Source: Lunularia cruciata
Taxonomy: Eukaryota > Streptophyta > Marchantiopsida > Lunulariales > Lunulariaceae
Direction: 5' to 3'
Assembly (NCBI GenBank): GCA_948567375.1
Contig: OX419759.1
Location: forward strand, 33,395,493-33,459,492
DNA: 64,000 bases
Part shown: piece by piece, positions 1 to 10,825 of the stretch
Layout of the letters: every line of letters starts with the position of its first letter
Numbering within the stretch: the stretch's first letter is position 1
Translations under genes and position numbers: made by a program
The notes under the pieces: generated by a model
Told to the model about the DNA's origin: nothing
Database searches by the model: none
What the model saw: only the letters and a program-made list of their open reading frames with translations

Positions 1-189
1 CAGTGCCCAGTTGTTGGTAGTTTATAGAGTGACAGATCAAGTACTGATCTGAGTTGAGTTGAGTTGAGAGTGTTAAGAAATATGATTATTGTGGCACTTT
101 AGAGTCTATGTATGACTTATGTGTGAGTTGTGCTTCTATAGTGTATGATGTTGACAGCGATGTATGTTGTGTAGCGATGTATATACGCA
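1..189 (+). repeat. LTR fragment of the B-type (DNMT-carrying) retrotransposon family
   Basis: The segment is the reverse complement of about 10,831-11,025 in the left LTR of element B, with only scattered differences. It is cut by the window start and ends at ATACGCA, the same point where the outer block of B's left LTR ends. Beyond it the sequence is unrelated to B, so this is the 3' end of an LTR or a solo LTR inserted in + orientation. Confidence 0.85.
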
Positions 190-859
190 TTTACATGATT
201 TGAGTTCTTAGATGAACCATCATTATGAGTCTTTTCTTGATCTAATGAGTCCAATAAATTAGAGTTATGTTAAAAGGTTATTCTTACTTTGTGCTCATGA
301 TCTGACTCATGGTAACAAGGTGAGAAAGGTTACAAGATACTATATAAATTTGATTAAAATTATGTTTGGATCGTTCAGAAATGGGAGGTTTGGATGGGGG
401 GTGATGGCAGGATTGCCCACAGAAATGGAGGCTTAAGATGAAGGTTTGTTGGTTGGATTGCTGGCAAAAATGGAGGTAAGATGGGGCTGGTTTACGGTTG
501 GGGATAGCTAGCCAACCCAAAGGATTTAGGTGGGGAATCATTGAGGGTTAGGGGATTATTGGTTTGGTTTGGTGGGATGGGGTGGGGTGGCTGTGGGAGG
601 AGGATTGTTTAGACACCACTTTAGGTGCTATTTTGGGCTTTGAGTATATACATATCTATTGTGTATTATTTTCATATACACAACTCTAGAATTAACCAAA
701 CAAAATACACAACTCAAGTCTATATCATATGCAACTCAAGACTTATGGAAGCAAAATCCAAATATATTAAAGGATATTATGTGTGCTCAAATGATGCAAA
801 ATGTAGAAATATAAATGGTGAAATGTACATGTGGCACTCACTAACATTGAGTAAGTGGT
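190..859. other. Stretch with no recognised gene
   Basis: Non-repetitive AT-rich sequence between the LTR fragment and a dispersed repeat. A G/T-rich low-complexity run lies at about 545-605. The short open frames show no recognisable domain. I see no gene or RNA here. Confidence 0.5.
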
Positions 860-975
860 ATCCTCCACCTATATATCACTATTAAGTGGTATATAACTCA
901 CTATTAAGTGGTATCCTCCATATGTGTGTCATTATCAAGGAGTATCCTCCATCCATGTGTCCACTAGCTCACTAT
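837..975. repeat. Short degenerate tandem repeats around a GTGGTATCCTCC motif
   Basis: The phrase 'attaagtggtatcctcc' and close variants recur several times in this interval, for example near 855, 885, 905 and 940. The spacing is irregular. The tract lies at one edge of the dispersed repeat described next. Confidence 0.5.
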
Positions 976-1720
976 TAGGTGGAAGGCACTCTACTCTAAT
1001 CCACTCTAATGTAGAATCAAATTGCACAATAATGGATCTCCTTATCAACATTGGACTATATCTCCATATGAGCTCCCACTCCTTATCATGCATGGGAGGG
1101 TCCTAGAATGCAGCAACTAAACTTTTGTATGGATCTATACTGTAATGTTGATGGCAATCCAAAGCCCATTCCTAAATGAGGAACTCAATGGTTGAAACAT
1201 AAGTGACTCCACTAAATCTATCTAAAGGTGCTACGAGGAGGTCCAATGATGAGGTATTTGACACACTAGATAGAAATGGGCTAAAAATATGAGGATGTAT
1301 AGCACCGTGGAGATGGCTCCAACAATATGAAAGGCATGCATTGTAAACTATTAGTATATCTTGGAGACTTAAACCTAAAGCAACAAATGCATTATAAGGT
1401 CTATGCAAGAAACTTCTCCAATTATCATGATATCCATCCTCTATATTGGGTATGGTCATGAGCCAGGTTTTTTTTGTGTACTCCCTCAAGCAATAAATTC
1501 TCATCTCCCTATCTCTCCTTGGGTGATATTGGTCTAAATCATAACCTCAGGATGTATCATACAATGCTCCATGAACTCCCTTACTCTAGGTCATGGAACA
1601 TATCTAAACCTAGTGGAAGCTTGGTGATATGACTATCCATGCTACTAGACTACATCACACCATTGAAAGAGTAGCATACTACTATCCCACATAATATCCA
1701 CTAAGCAACAAACATCTAAA
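860..1720 (-). repeat. Dispersed repeat, copy 1 (inverted relative to copy 2 at about 42,540-43,320)
   Basis: The reverse strand shares extended similarity with 42,540-43,320. Both copies contain near-identical phrases such as 'ggagatatagtccaat', and a corresponding open frame. In this copy the frame is at 1,172-1,504 (-) and includes 'HRPYNAF' followed by 'SLQDILIV'; the other copy has 'HRPYSAF' and 'CLQDTLII'. I do not recognise the protein family. The two copies are clearly diverged, so this is an old repeat, possibly part of a non-autonomous element. Confidence 0.6.
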
Positions 1721-2081
1721 ACTAAGATCTTGTTTTGCCTCTCATGAGCATAAATCTTACATGGAATGAAAACCCTGAATAAGGTCATTATTTCTTTCAA
1801 CATCCTAAATCAAGAAAGCTTACAAAGGAGCATCATTTTCCTCTCTTCATACCATTCTGTCTCCTTGGCTACATGTCTAAAATGAGGCACCAACACCAAA
1901 TTATGAGAAGTGCAAGGTCTTCATGAACAAATCTTGAAATAGAAGAAATTGCATAACCTTAGAGCAAGGCAAATCGGTTGAGACAAAACATAGCTTAGAA
2001 TAGGAGTGGTTTGACATTGACGTCTTAAGGAGGGTAAACTTGCTCTGCAAAGAAGAATAGGAGCTAGATGATGTAAGTACC

Positions 2082-2584
2082 ATGTTATTGGCCTTGCAAA
2101 AGGCAGAATGGATGAGGCCAAAAACTATTCTTTTGGCAAAAGAGGAGAAGATTTTGGCAAAAGCTATTGAAAAAACACTCCAAAGGGAAGTGCAACAATC
2201 AATGAAGCATGTACAAGAATTTAATACACTAAAAAATCAAGCAAAAGGGAATCTAATGTTTGTAGCAAATATCAAAAGTGTGGCTAAGAGACTCATTCAA
2301 CCTCAGGTCATGTCATAAGGAGAAAGAGCTCAAAAAGCTCATGCATAAGGAGAAGTAAGATCAAAAGGTAATGAAGTAATGAAGTACCTCTGATTGCTAT
2401 ATTGAAGGGCAAAGTGAAAGACCAAACAAAGGATACTTTGGATCAGACACTAGAGTCCACTACAAAGAAGAAGAATGTCAAATTAGTTGGAATATCCCAA
2501 TGTGGCATTATGGCTGATCTGGCGGCTACAAAGGCAAAAAAATTTAAACAACTATGGGAGGACAATAAGCTGTATAAGAAATAG
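2082..2584 (+). pseudogene. Possible gag remnant of old Gypsy element G
   Basis: Two short open frames (2,082-2,318 and 2,402-2,584) encode lysine-rich, helix-prone peptides with no zinc knuckle. They lie just upstream of a clear protease/RT/integrase series on the same strand. Their position suggests gag or a gag-PR linker, but I cannot show this from motifs. No 5' LTR or primer-binding site for G was recognised upstream. Confidence 0.3.
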
Positions 2585-2639
2585 TTAGCCTTGGCACTGA
2601 GAAGAGTTAGAAAAATGATGAAGAAAGATTTATCAATGA

Positions 2640-3075
2640 TCTATCAAACTGAGCATGAGGACTAAGTGTTCCCTAAAGTAGATATTGAGATTTCTGGGTG
2701 TATGATTTTCTTGGTATCCATTAATTCTGATTCAAGAGTAAATGTTATGATGAAGGATATAGCACATAGATTGAGATATCATATGTTTGAAACCAACTTC
2801 TCAAATACTAAAATTTGTGGACCAGTCAAGATGTCTACCTTGGGGCTATTGTTAAATGTTGTAACCATCATTGGAAGAGTACTCTTCAAGTTGAAATTTA
2901 TCATACTTTGACCAGCAACTAAGATGGGATATCTCTTCTTGATTAGTCAACCATGGTTATTTGGTGCCAAGGTTGTAGTGGACTGGCACCAACATAAATT
3001 GAAGTTGAAAGATTTTAGATCTGAGGACATTAGTCTAGTGACTATCAATTGGAAGAAGGTACTCCCATCTTAAAG
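2640..3075 (+). pseudogene. Decayed retropepsin (PR) of Gypsy element G
   Basis: The frame at 2,666-2,911 reads 'SINSDSRVNVM', which resembles the retropepsin active site D-S-G-S-x-V-N-V but has Arg in place of the essential Gly. Further on, in another frame, come 'QPWLFGAKVVVDWHQ' and a lysine-rich tail, the usual C-terminal end of a Gypsy protease. The frame change and the lost glycine mean this is not functional. Confidence 0.65.
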
Positions 3076-3429
3076 AAACTAGTCATCCAAAGACAAAGAA
3101 GCATTGTATGAGTCTTTGTACTCCTCCTTGGATGACTTACTAGATGATGTCTTTTTGAATTACCTTGAATGTCACAAAGTGGAGATCATCAAAGAAAACT
3201 TGCACAAAAGCTCTTCCGGTCATAACAAGATAGAGGAAGGAGGTGTAACTTGGCTCAACTTGAATTCAGTTGAGTGAATCATGTTGAAGGATTCATCAAT
3301 CCTAATTTTAAGGCATGGTTTTGGAAGGAGAGAAGGTTTTGAAGATATCCAAAACCGTGTTGCCATAAGAATTACCAACTTATATGCACTTGAGCATTGC
3401 ATTTGATAGAAGGTGCAGTTTTGGTTTGC

Positions 3430-4160
3430 CAAAGGCAATCTTGGTTGAACCTAAAGTACTTCCTCTTGGTGAAAGATGATATAGACAAATATTTGGGGAT
3501 TGGTGTTATATTCCCAATTTGAGCAATGAACGGGTGTCCCCAATTTTAATTGTTCCAAAGAAGAAGACATGCAAGGTTTTAGTATGCCAACTGTTGGAAA
3601 CTCAATGGAGTCACCAAGAAAGACCATCATCCACTACCTTTTATAGATACAATTTTGGACCAAGTGGTTGGGCATCCTTGTTATAGTTTCCTTGATGGGT
3701 TCTTTGGTTATAACCAATTATCTATCCACAAAGGAGACAAGCATAAAATGACCTTCACTATAGATTGGGAGACCTAAAATTATAATTAAATGCCATTCAA
3801 ATTGTGCAATGCCCCAACTTTGTTCCAAATAAAGATGAATATCATTTTCAAAGACTTCTTTTGGAAGTTTCTAGAAGTCTTCATTGATGAGTTTTGTGTG
3901 TTTAGAACAAGAGAAATGCATTTGGAATATCTTTGTCAAATTTTTGATAAGTGCTAAGCTGCAAGCTTATCCTTGCATCCTAAGAAGTGTGTTTTTTGTG
4001 ACTAAAGGAATCTTATTAGGACATCAGGTTTCCAACAGAGGAATTAAGGTGGATGTAGAGAAGGTCAATGTTATTAGAGTCTTGGAATCCCCAAGAATAT
4101 TTAAGAACTACAAGCCTTCTTGGGGAACATTAGGTACTACCAACACCTTTTAGCAAAGTA
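3430..4160 (+). pseudogene. Decayed reverse transcriptase of Gypsy element G
   Basis: Broken frames contain RT landmarks in the right order: a 'KKDHHPLPFIDTILDQ' motif, then 'FLDGFFGYNQ', then 'FKLCNAPTLFQ', then the region of the YxDD active site, which reads 'VFIDEFCVF'. Next come 'HPKKCVFC' and 'LGHQVSNRGIKVD', typical of the Gypsy RT connection domain. The active-site second Asp is Glu here. Several in-frame stops and shifts are present. The wording of the motifs is closer to non-chromodomain plant Gypsy elements than to chromoviruses A, C and D. Confidence 0.75.
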
Positions 4161-4189
4161 ACCAATGTTGGCAGCATCCTTGACAAAGT

Positions 4190-4769
4190 TGCAAGAGAAA
4201 TCCAAGGACTAAATATGGATGTCGGAACAAGAAATGGTTTTCTAACTTTTAAAAATGACAATAATGGAAGCATTGGTGATGAGGGCTCCAAATTAGGATC
4301 TCACTTTTCAATATATATGTATATTTTATCTATGGCTGTAACAGTCCTCCTCAATCAAAAGGACAAGAAAAAGAAGAATTACCTTATATATTATGCTAGT
4401 AGATAATTATCTATAATAGAGAAGAATTATACCACCACAAAACATGAAGCACTTTGAATCATCTATGCTTGCAAGAATTTTTGACATTACTTGTTGGGAT
4501 ATGAGTTTGTCTTCCATATGGATCATTGCAACACTTAATAAAGAAGGCCAATTTTTTTTGGAAAAATCACAAATTAGATTCTATTACTATAAGATTCACA
4601 TACACAATGCAAGTGAGGAAAGTAGTTTCACATGCAAATACTGACTTCTTATCCTTATTAAATACTCAAGAACAAGACTTGGATATTGATCATTGGTTCC
4701 TTGATGAAAAAATTATCATTTAATAGCAACCCAAAGTACAAGATATGCAATAGAGTACCATTATTGCAT
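4190..4769 (+). pseudogene. Decayed RNase H of Gypsy element G
   Basis: The peptide 'SMAVTVLLNQKDKKKKNY' with 'YYASR' just after it, then 'EKNYTTTKHEAL' and a later 'VRKVVSHANTDFLS' (within 4,526-4,723), match the order seen in Gypsy RNase H, including the terminal His/Asp region. The domain is split by stops. It ends at the solo LTR insertion; the integrase resumes on the other side. Confidence 0.7.
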
Positions 4770-4774
4770 ACATG

Positions 4775-5496
4775 TGTAATACCAATAGCTAGACATATGA
4801 TCTAGAGGTGAGATTTGGTTTGGTAACATTTGGAAGGATGTTATATATGATGGACTAAATAGATTAGATATATGTATCACCAAAATAGTACTTCTACTAA
4901 TAGGGTAGAAATCAAAATATGCTTAGAAACCTTAGAACCAATAGCTAGATATATAATCTAGAGGTGAAATTTGGTTTGGTAACATCTAAAAGGATGTTAC
5001 ACATGATTTAATAAGTAGATCAGGTACCAAAAGATCATTTCTACTAATAGGTTAGAAATCAAAATATGCTTGAAAACTTCAAAGGCAATTTTGGAGGCCT
5101 TAATGGATGAATTTGGCCTAAAAACTGTGCACATTTTCCCCCATTTGCAAAGCAAAAAAGGTTGGCCTTTCTTTCCTTCGGGCTTGTCTCAATATGAGCT
5201 TTCCAATGGTTCCTTGCCCACATGATTTTGAGGTTCATGTAGGAAGATTCCCTAAAGATTCCCTCTAGACCAATCAAATAGGACAAGGACATAGCACTCA
5301 TCCAAGCAACTAATCTAAGGGTGGAACTTGCTGATAGGTCACCTATCCTTGCAGCTAATCCAAGGGTGGAGCTTCCTTGGTGTGGTTCTTCTTTGGCTAT
5401 ATAGTAAAGAGAACATGCTCCTTTGGGCATCAGAGTTTTGAGTGTGAAATTTGTGTTTTCTCTTTTGTGTCTCTCTACTATCCTTGGAACACTACA
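4775..5496 (+). repeat. Solo LTR of the A/D chromovirus family
   Basis: The segment begins TGTAATACC and ends ACTACA. It aligns over its whole length with the reverse complement of the LTRs of elements A and D. Flanks are identical 5-bp target duplications, ACATG at 4,770-4,774 and at 5,497-5,501. No internal retrotransposon sequence is present, so it most likely formed by recombination between the two LTRs of one insertion. It interrupts element G between RNase H and integrase. Confidence 0.92.
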
Positions 5497-5501
5497 ACAT
5501 G

Positions 5502-6372
5502 TCAATGTCATGAGGGATTGGACTCAAAACAAAAAGTAATTTTCCTCCAAAAGATAGGTCTGTATCAACTTAAACACAATATTCTATTTAAGATTGGAGA
5601 TGATGAGATGCTTTGTACGTGTTTGGAAGCATACAAATTAGGAGGAGTAATTGAATCCTTACACTTGAAGGCCTTTGGTTGACACTCTTCTTAAAAAGTA
5701 CTATGAAAAAAATTTAGGTCAACTTGATATTGGTGGTCGGAAATGTATAAGTATACACATGCATACATCAAGAATATGTGGTGCTTGTCAATGTACCAAG
5801 AAACCCACATTTACTACTCAATGTCCAGTCCAACCAATCTTGCCATTTGCTCTATTTGAGAAATGGGGTATTGATTTTATGGGACCTATACAGCTGATCA
5901 CCAAGTATACAAGGAAATGGTACATCTTAATATGTCTTGATTATGCTACAAAGATGATAGAGGAAGAAGCAACTAGAAGAGATGATGTAGAAACAATTAC
6001 AGAATTTTTCTTTCACAATATCATCTTGACATATGGCTACAAATTGGAACTGGTCAGCAATGGAGGAACTCATTTTCTTATTTCATTAGTAGAGGCATTA
6101 ACAAAATATTCTAAGATTAAGCACAAGATAGAAGCCCCTTACAATATGAAGGCAAACGAGTTAACAAAGAAAGCTAATGGTCTACTCTGAAAAATTATGG
6201 ATAAGCTAATTGTGAATTATGCTTATGATTGGGATGCAAAGTTACCCATTGCCTTATGGGCTTACTAGACAACAAAAAAGATCACTACAAAGAAAACATC
6301 TTATTTCTTAGCACATGGTTTGCATCTGATCATGCTTGTCAAATTTGAAATGTTATCGTACCTTATGCTCTT
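5502..6372 (+). pseudogene. Decayed integrase of Gypsy element G
   Basis: The frame at 5,505-5,682 holds the N-terminal part, including 'MLCTCLEAYKLGG'. The frame at 5,675-6,190 holds a zinc-binding remnant ('CGACQCTKK') and the first catalytic Asp in 'GIDFMGP'. At the second Asp it reads 'VSNGGTHF', so Asp is replaced by Asn. The region of the catalytic Glu reads 'NELTKKANG'. Integrase-like sequence continues beyond the stop at 6,190 ('KLPIALWAY') up to 6,372, where the LTR of element F begins, so F inserted into this gene. Confidence 0.75.
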
Positions 6373-6881
6373 TATAACAATAAGGAGTTTACCAATGAGT
6401 TAGTTCAGATTAATGACTTACAAAGTAGACCAAATTAACCAAGAATTATAAGAATATTTTAGAAGCATCTAGGAAGCTACTTGGTACCTTCCAAGTATTG
6501 GGTAATGTGCATGCAAAATGGTAACTTCTAGGATGAAGCTTCTTGGGAAGTTTCCTAGTTGGCTTAGCTTGAATGCCAAGGTAGGTGGATTCTAGAAGGA
6601 AGCTTCTCGATTAGCTTAGCTTTCACACCAAGTAAGCAACTTGTAGAAGGAAGCTTCTTGAGAAGCTCCCCAATAAACTTAGCTTACACTCATATAAAGT
6701 GGCTTTAGGAAACTTCCTAAGAAGCTTCTCAAGAGCCTTATATATTCACTATAAATATCAAAGCCCAATATTAGAGTTTAAACATAGTCCATAAATACTG
6801 GAGTTTCACTCATTCAAGAGTCTCAATATAATCCTTCACTTTGATCTTCCATTCTCTCATTTCTTTCCTTGGTCTTTTACA
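6373..6881 (+). repeat. 5' LTR of degenerate element F (C/E family)
   Basis: The start (TATAACAATAAGGAG) aligns with the 5' end of the C-family LTR (TGTAACAATATGGAG), with the first G mutated to A. The end is TTTTACA at 6,881. The middle has the family's GAAGCTTC-rich stretches. A TATA box (CTATAAATA) lies at 6,749-6,757. It is clearly older than the C LTRs. Confidence 0.8.
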
Positions 6882-6882
6882 T

Positions 6883-6894
6883 TGGTATCAAAGC
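6883..6894 (+). other. Primer-binding site of element F
   Basis: TGGTATCAAAGC, one base different from the common plant site complementary to the 3' end of initiator methionine tRNA. It lies one base after the LTR end. It fixes the orientation of F as plus. Confidence 0.85.
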
Positions 6895-7115
6895 ATGAAT
6901 GGGATGAATACAGTTTATGGACCACCAAATCCATTTTTGCCAAACCATTGGGATTTTCATGTCCATATTCTATCAAAATATCATTTCATGCTTTGAGTAG
7001 AATTAGTTGAACGTGATCACCTTGTCCAATGAACCCAAGGTACTTCTAATTGTAACTTATGAGGAATGTTGGAAATGTTGCATCTATGTATTAACTTAGA
7101 TAAACTATAGGTAGT
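6895..7115 (+). pseudogene. Leader small ORF remnant of element F
   Basis: It starts with ATG directly after the primer-binding site and reads 'YGPPNPFLPNHWDFHV', nearly identical to the start of the leader ORF in element C (20,019-20,234). It contains internal stops. The equivalent short ORF in A and D is described in their entries. Confidence 0.6.
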
Positions 7116-7131
7116 TTGATGGAGTAGTAGC

Positions 7132-8015
7132 CATGGTGGCTATAACCAAAGTTATCATTGCAAAGAAATAATAAATCAAGCACCTTACTTGATTTTTAGA
7201 AGAAGAAGATCATCAATGACAAGAGCATGTAGAGAGTGCATCATTTTGGGAACAAGAAGAGAAGATCCAATTTCCAAAGCAAATGTCATTTGAAGGCATG
7301 AAACTCCTAAGCACAATGGAGAATTTTGTGTTTGATTGTGAATGATATTTTGAAGTTACAACTCTTCAAGTTGAACAAATACAAATTCTCTTGGCTTCAA
7401 GCCAATTGGATGGAGTGGCAAAACTATGGTGACAATTCCAAGTGGAATGAGTTGAATGGCAATTTTTGTGCTACTCTCAACATAAGAATAATTCAAGAGC
7501 ATAATAATTAGGCAATTCCAAGCTATAAATACCACACAATCTACATTAGATAGATTGGCTAAATTGAAGTAGATTGGTTATATTGTCAACTATAACACTC
7601 AATTCCAAAACACCATAATGCAAATTCTTGTTATAATAGAAAGTGAAGCTTTGGATTGATTTGTGAGGGGCTTGAATCATGGACCAAATTGGAAATGACA
7701 ATGTGGGAGCCTAAAGACTTGGAGGAATCCATGCAATTGGCTAAGCGCTTTGATTCCTTGGTTGTGACAACTTGGTCTTAACCTTGACTTTGACCTTGAC
7801 CTTCACCAAACCTGCACACACACTACGCATGGGTGGAGGAGATAACACTAATGGAGATCAATGTCATCCAATAGAAACCACTTGGCACTATAGATAAGGA
7901 AAGATTGTGACAAAATGATGATTGCTTTTATTATCACCAAATTGGGCATCACATTGTTGAATGTCTACTCAAGAATGGATGACCTCAACAAATAGCCCAG
8001 ATGGAGTTTGAAGAG
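7132..8015 (+). pseudogene. Decayed gag of element F
   Basis: Broken frames match gag of element C in order, for example 'MENFVFDCE', 'LLASSQLDGVAKLW' and a zinc knuckle region near 7,920-7,965. In the knuckle the second cysteine is replaced by tyrosine ('CFYYHQIGHHIVEC'). Stops are frequent. Confidence 0.7.
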
Positions 8016-8034
8016 AGTGATGGCCAGAGAAACA

Positions 8035-9139
8035 AGAAATCCCAATAGGAAAACTCAAGCCATCTATTGGGAATTTGATTAGTTCCAATGAGATTGAAGG
8101 CTCGCCATATGCAAGTTTGCTTCACTTGAAAAGTATGATATTTTATTATGGGTATGAGATTTTGGTTGATTCTAGGAGTTAAAAAAATTGCATGTCCATA
8201 CAATTAGCAAAGTGATTAAGTATTCATATCAAGTCAATAATTAGAAGTAAATTGATGATAAAGGATTGTAGAAAGGGTTCTATATTGCATACTCACATCT
8301 TGTTACATTTAAGATTGAGAAGGAGTATTGGAGTGGATGATGTCTACAATGACACCTCTACACTATGATGACATCCTCAGATTGCCTTGGTTTGAACATC
8401 ATAAGGTCAATTTGATTGGATCCAATGATTAATTCAAGTACAATACCAAGATAATAAATACCAATTGGATTGTTTGGCACCTTTGATAAGACACTTAAGA
8501 ATAGTCAGTCCTAAGATGGAAATTTTGCTAGTAAAGCAACCATAGAGTAATTTTTGGAGGAAGATAACCCATTTTTGTGGTGTTGATCCAATCTGATTGC
8601 AGATGGAGAATCTGATGAGAGCCAAAAGCTTCATCAAGCAATGGTTGATCAAATAGTTCAAAGTTTTGTTAATGTGCTTTTGGATGGTTTGCCAAAGGGA
8701 TTACCCTTTGATTATGGTATGCACTTCAAGATTGAATTATTGCCAAGAAGTACTCTAGTGAGTAGACCAATCTAAAGATTCTCACCAAAGGAGTTGGATG
8801 GAATTATTAGAGAAGGATTTCATGACATAGTACATCTCCTTGGAGAGCACTAGTACTATTTGTTTCAATGAAGGATTGAGGAATTTTTTATATTGATTAT
8901 CATGGTCTTAATAAACAAATAATGAAAAATGCATATCTCTTACTTCAAGAATTGATGACTTGCTTGATCAATTAAATGGAGCACAATGGTTCTCCAAGTT
9001 AGATATCTAAAATGGCTATTGACAAATTTCCATTGATAGGGAGGATGTGCAAAATATTACCTTTCACATAATGTATGGGCATTTGAATGGAAAGTTCTAC
9101 CTTTGAGCTCATGAAAGCTCCAACAATCTTCATGAATCA
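8035..9139 (+). pseudogene. Decayed protease and partial RT of element F, truncated by element E
   Basis: After gag comes protease-like sequence near 8,100-8,420 that parallels element C. From about 8,640 the sequence follows C's pol ('FVNVLLDGLPKGLP'-like region, then the RT start). The RT match stops at 9,139, just after the equivalent of C's 'NAPAVFM'. At 9,140 the LTR of element E begins. No remainder of F's RT was found on the far side of the nest, so that part is deleted or lies outside the window. Confidence 0.7.
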
Positions 9140-9191
9140 TGTAAATGACCCAAGACCAAGGAAAACAATAGGAGAATGGAGGATCATTTTG
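9140..9191 (-). repeat. LTR of element E, left piece
   Basis: Starts TGTAAATGACCC and follows the first 50 bases of the C-family LTR (TGTAAAAGACC...). It is cut at 9,191 by the insertion of element D. The other piece of this LTR is at 37,934-38,284. Confidence 0.75.
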
Positions 9192-9911
9192 TGTAATACT
9201 CTGAGGACAAGAGAAGAGAGAAAACAAAGATTACACACTCAAACATTTGGTGCCCCAAAGGAGCACCTTCTCTTTATTATATAGACAAAAAGGATCTCCT
9301 CCAAGAAGCTTCACCAGATGATTAGGCACACAAATAGGTGACATGTCAGCAAGCTCCACCCTTGGATTACTTACTTGGATGGGTGACATGTTGGTCTAGG
9401 TCCTATTTGGTTGGTCAAACAAGCTTTAACTAGAAGCAATCTTTTAGGGAATCTTCTTGTAGGAGTCTCAAAATCACATAATGTACCATTGGAAAGCTCT
9501 CAATGAGACAAACCAAGGGGAGGGAAGTCCAGCCTTTTTTCAATTTTTGAGGCCTACTTCATCTGTTTAGGCCTCCAAAATTGCCTTCAAAGATTTTAGG
9601 CATATTTTGGTTCCTGCTCTATTAGTAGAAGTCCACTTTTGGTGATACCTCTTTTTGATCTATTTATTCCATCATGTGTTATATCCTTCCAGATGTTACC
9701 AAACCAATTCTCATCTTGAAATCATATGTCTAGCTACTGGTTCTAAGGTTATCAAGTCTATTTTGGTTTCTGCCCTATTGGTAAGAGTACTCTTTTGGTG
9801 ATACTTCTATCTAATCTATTTTGACCATCATGTATAATATTATTCTAGATATTACCAAACCAAATCTAGATGTTTCACATCTAGATCATATGGCTAGCTC
9901 TTGGTATTACA
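9192..9911 (-). repeat. 3' LTR of element D
   Basis: TGTAATACTCTGAGG to GGTATTACA, 720 bp, aligning with the right LTR (37,192-37,933). On the minus strand it is preceded by the purine-rich tract at 9,912-9,929. Confidence 0.9.
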
Positions 9912-9929
9912 GACCTCCCTCCTTTTAAG
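9912..9929 (-). other. Polypurine tract of element D
   Basis: On the minus strand TCTTAAAAGGAGGGAGGTC directly abuts the 3' LTR. It is the expected primer for plus-strand DNA synthesis and matches the tract in element A at 25,618-25,635. Confidence 0.75.
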
Positions 9930-10825
9930 ATGTAACGTCCTCGTTGTGCAATTGTTGCTCAAATGCTTGCACCAACACCGGTGCATGTGTCAAATTGGCA
10001 GCGGGCTCCCAAGTTGCTTCATAGAGGGGGTAACCTTGCCACTATACTAGATAGTCCAATAGTGGATGGCAAGTACCACACATGCATTTTTGGAGAATAC
10101 GCTCCACTTCATATTCCTCTATGCCATCAATGAGTGTCAGACAAGGTCAAATGTCTTGTGTTGGATGACCTTGGCCTGATCTGGGAGCATATGTAAGTAG
10201 TAGGGAAACATGAAACATTGGATGGATCTTCATGTGTGGTGGTAGTTCAAGGTGATAGGCCACAGCGCCAACACGACAAAGAATCAAGAAAGGCCCAATA
10301 AAATGAGGTCTGAGCTTACGAGGTCCAATTAGTGTGAGGTTGGTTGTTGATAGCCACACTTGATCTCCTACATTGAACTCTATGTGCCTACAATGTGCAT
10401 CAGCATATTGCCTCTATCAATTTTGCACAATCTGTAATTTGTGTTTGGCGTTCTCCACACCTTATTGAATTTTAGAAACAAATGTGTTGATTGCATCAAC
10501 CTTGGTAGCCACTAGACGGATATTCATCAAGATAGAAGGTGTGAAGGGATAATCACCATACATGAGGAAGAACGGAGTGACCTGGGTAGATGCATTCACT
10601 GAATTGTTGTAAGTGAATTCCACCAACGGGAGTAGGATGTCCCACCTCTCTTGCTCTTCTAAGGTGAAGCCGCGTAACATGTCTTCAATCGTGCAATTAG
10701 CCTGCTTTGTTTGGCCATTTGTTTGTGGGTGGTAAGTTGTGGACATGGCCAACTTGGTTTTGAAGAAACCAAAGAGTGTTCACCAAAACAAATTGGTGAA
10801 TTGAGTGCCTTTATAGGTGATAAGT
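9930..10825 (-). pseudogene. Element D integrase C-terminal half with chromodomain remnant
   Basis: Open pieces at 10,462-10,752 and 10,147-10,359 match the C-terminal half of A's integrase. The catalytic Glu region reads 'NGQTKQAN' where A has 'DGQTERAN', so the Glu is Lys. The chromodomain region is recognisable by homology to A at about 9,940-10,140 but broken. Upstream the gene is cut at 10,825 by element B; it resumes at 33,010. The 4-bp AAGT occurs at both edges. Confidence 0.85.

Noticed and set aside
5059-5511. Minus-strand open frame of 150 codons
   Set aside because: It lies within the solo LTR and is a chance frame; similar frames recur in other LTRs of the family (24,964-25,209 and 30,830-31,123).
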